From NCBI GenBank assembly GCA_005788065.1, contig SXZD01000218.1:1-15715 (forward strand): a DNA stretch of 15,715 nucleotides. Direction: 5' to 3'. The stretch comes from Burkholderiales bacterium (lineage in GTDB: Bacteria > Pseudomonadota > Gammaproteobacteria > Burkholderiales > Burkholderiaceae_B). This document shows positions 14,860 to 15,715 of the stretch, piece by piece (the stretch's first letter is position 1; each line of letters opens with the position of its first letter). A model generated the notes under the pieces. It made no database searches. It was not told the DNA's origin and was given only the letters and a program-made list of their open reading frames with translations. The translations under genes were made by a program, and so were the position numbers.

Positions 14860-15561
14860 ATGAAAAAAGCCCTCGTCCTGTTTTCCGGCGGGCAAGACAG
14901 CACCGTCTGCCTGGCCTGGGCCCTCTCACGCTACGACTCGGTTGAAACCATAGGATTCGACTACGGTCAGCGCCATATCATCGAACTGGAATGTCGGCGT
15001 AATATCCTCGAGGGCATCGCCCGCATCGACGCCCGGTGGCAGACACGTCTGGGCGAGGACCGCGTGATTGACCTTGCATGGATGGGGCAGATCTCCGATT
15101 GCGCCCTCACCCGCGAGGCCGAGATTGCCATGCGCTCCGACGGACTGCCCAATACATTCGTACCGGGGCGCAACCTGATTTTTTTGCTGACGGCCGCCGC
15201 TGTCGCATACAGACGCGGCATCGACACGCTGGTAACCGGTGTCTGTGAAACCGACTATTCCGGCTACCCGGACTGCCGCGACGACACCTTGAAGGCACTG
15301 CAGGTGGCCACCAACCTGGGTATGAACACACGTTTGAAATTTGAAACGCCGCTGATGTGGAAGAGCAAGGCGCAGACTTTTGAGATGGGCGTGGAATTAG
15401 GGGGAAAGCCCCTGCTGGATCTGATCGTGGAATACACCCACACCTGTTACATGGGCGACCGCGCCCACCGCCATGCCTGGGGTTATGGTTGTGGCACATG
15501 TCCGGCCTGCGAACTGCGAGCCGCAGGATTCAAGGCCTTTGAAGCCAGCAGGCAGGATTGA
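14860..15561 (+). CDS. queC: 7-cyano-7-deazaguanine synthase QueC
   Basis: From the ATG at 14860 the protein has 233 residues, close to the usual QueC length. It begins MKKALVLFSGGQDSTVCLAW with the PP-loop ATP-binding motif SGGQDS (9-14). It has the family segments GFDYGQRH (32-39), LPNTFVPGRN (96-105) and CETDYSGYPDCRDD (129-142). The zinc site is Cys196, Cys211, Cys214 and Cys217 (THTCYMGD and CGTCPAC). It converts 7-carboxy-7-deazaguanine to preQ0 using ATP and ammonia, in the queuosine tRNA modification pathway in the cytoplasm. The start is chosen from family alignment, although no Shine-Dalgarno precedes it. ATG 14836, in frame, has a weak AGG site and would add eight residues; ATG 14821 would add thirteen. 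It is probably a single-gene transcript; other queuosine genes are not in the window. Confidence 0.95.
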   Translation: MKKALVLFSGGQDSTVCLAWALSRYDSVETIGFDYGQRHIIELECRRNILEGIARIDARWQTRLGEDRVIDLAWMGQISDCALTREAEIAMRSDGLPNTFVPGRNLIFLLTAAAVAYRRGIDTLVTGVCETDYSGYPDCRDDTLKALQVATNLGMNTRLKFETPLMWKSKAQTFEMGVELGGKPLLDLIVEYTHTCYMGDRAHRHAWGYGCGTCPACELRAAGFKAFEASRQD

Positions 15562-15618
15562 GGGGGCTTGACTGCAGTGCGCGACAGTTTATAAAGCACA
15601 CCCGGTTTGCGGCGTGAT

Positions 15619-15647
15619 TTGACAGCCCGAAAAAGGCTCTCTATAAT
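15619..15647 (+). promoter_or_regulatory. Fully consensus sigma-70 promoter reading out of the window
   Basis: TTGACA at 15619-15624 and TATAAT at 15642-15647 are exact consensus hexamers separated by 17 bp. The bases after the -10 (CCGGCTTCTTCGCTG) are GC-rich, like the discriminator of stable-RNA promoters. No start codon with a ribosome site follows in the remaining 68 nt. An rRNA operon or another very highly expressed transcript is the likely target, but it lies beyond the edge. The rest of 15562-15715 holds nothing else I can support, and I see no clear queC terminator. Confidence 0.85.
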
Positions 15648-15715
15648 CCGGCTTCTTCGCTGATCGACGGTCAGAAACAAGTGTGAATCAAGTTGAGAAA
15701 TCGCTTGAAGAGCAG

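Overview
The window looks like chromosome of a betaproteobacterium, most likely in the order Burkholderiales. The case rests on a DUF2863-type protein, which I know mainly from that group, a QueC of Burkholderia-like sequence, moderate-to-high GC and dense bacterial gene packing. I cannot name the genus. No tRNA, rRNA body, CRISPR array, transposase or phage gene is visible.

Layout. 1-546 is the 3' end of a sterol desaturase/fatty acid hydroxylase family gene, closed by a clear terminator. 700-1941 is a DUF2863 protein. 2009-4762 is a divergent ferric-iron ABC pair: an FbpB-like permease on the minus strand and an FbpC-like ATPase on the plus strand, sharing a short intergenic region with a Fur-box-like site. 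No periplasmic iron-binding protein gene is in view.

The centre (about 5.2-14.7 kb) is an apparent self-contained type I secretion locus. On the minus strand, in order of transcription, lie an ECF sigma factor (13694-13068), a short soluble protein resembling the N-terminal domain of RskA-type anti-sigma factors (13042-12602), a type I secretion ABC permease/ATPase (12598-10643), an HlyD-family adaptor (10636-9293) and a TolC-family outer membrane channel (9241-7598). Two further minus-strand genes follow after larger gaps. The first encodes a 641-residue cysteine-free, Ala/Gly/Ser-rich protein with a FecR-like or LapA-retention-module-like N-terminus. The second encodes a 159-residue acidic cysteine-free protein of unknown family. 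Divergent from the sigma gene is an orphan LuxR-type regulator whose receiver-like domain appears to lack the phosphorylation residues. My reading is that the sigma/anti-sigma pair and the LuxR protein control the exporter, and that the 641-residue protein (perhaps also the 159-residue one) is its cargo. This assignment is inference. No RTX repeats are present.

The gaps in this locus hold unusual structure: a perfect 19-bp palindrome (5461-5479), a perfect 17-bp palindrome (7455-7471), a 12-bp hairpin (7484-7510), and a 241-nt leader before the 159-residue gene with interleaved complementary segments and a Shine-Dalgarno sequence inside a hairpin.

The right end has queC (7-cyano-7-deazaguanine synthase), whose probable -10 element is bracketed by a perfect 10-bp inverted repeat. 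It ends with a fully consensus sigma-70 promoter (TTGACA-17 bp-TATAAT) pointing out of the window, probably serving a stable-RNA operon or another highly expressed unit.
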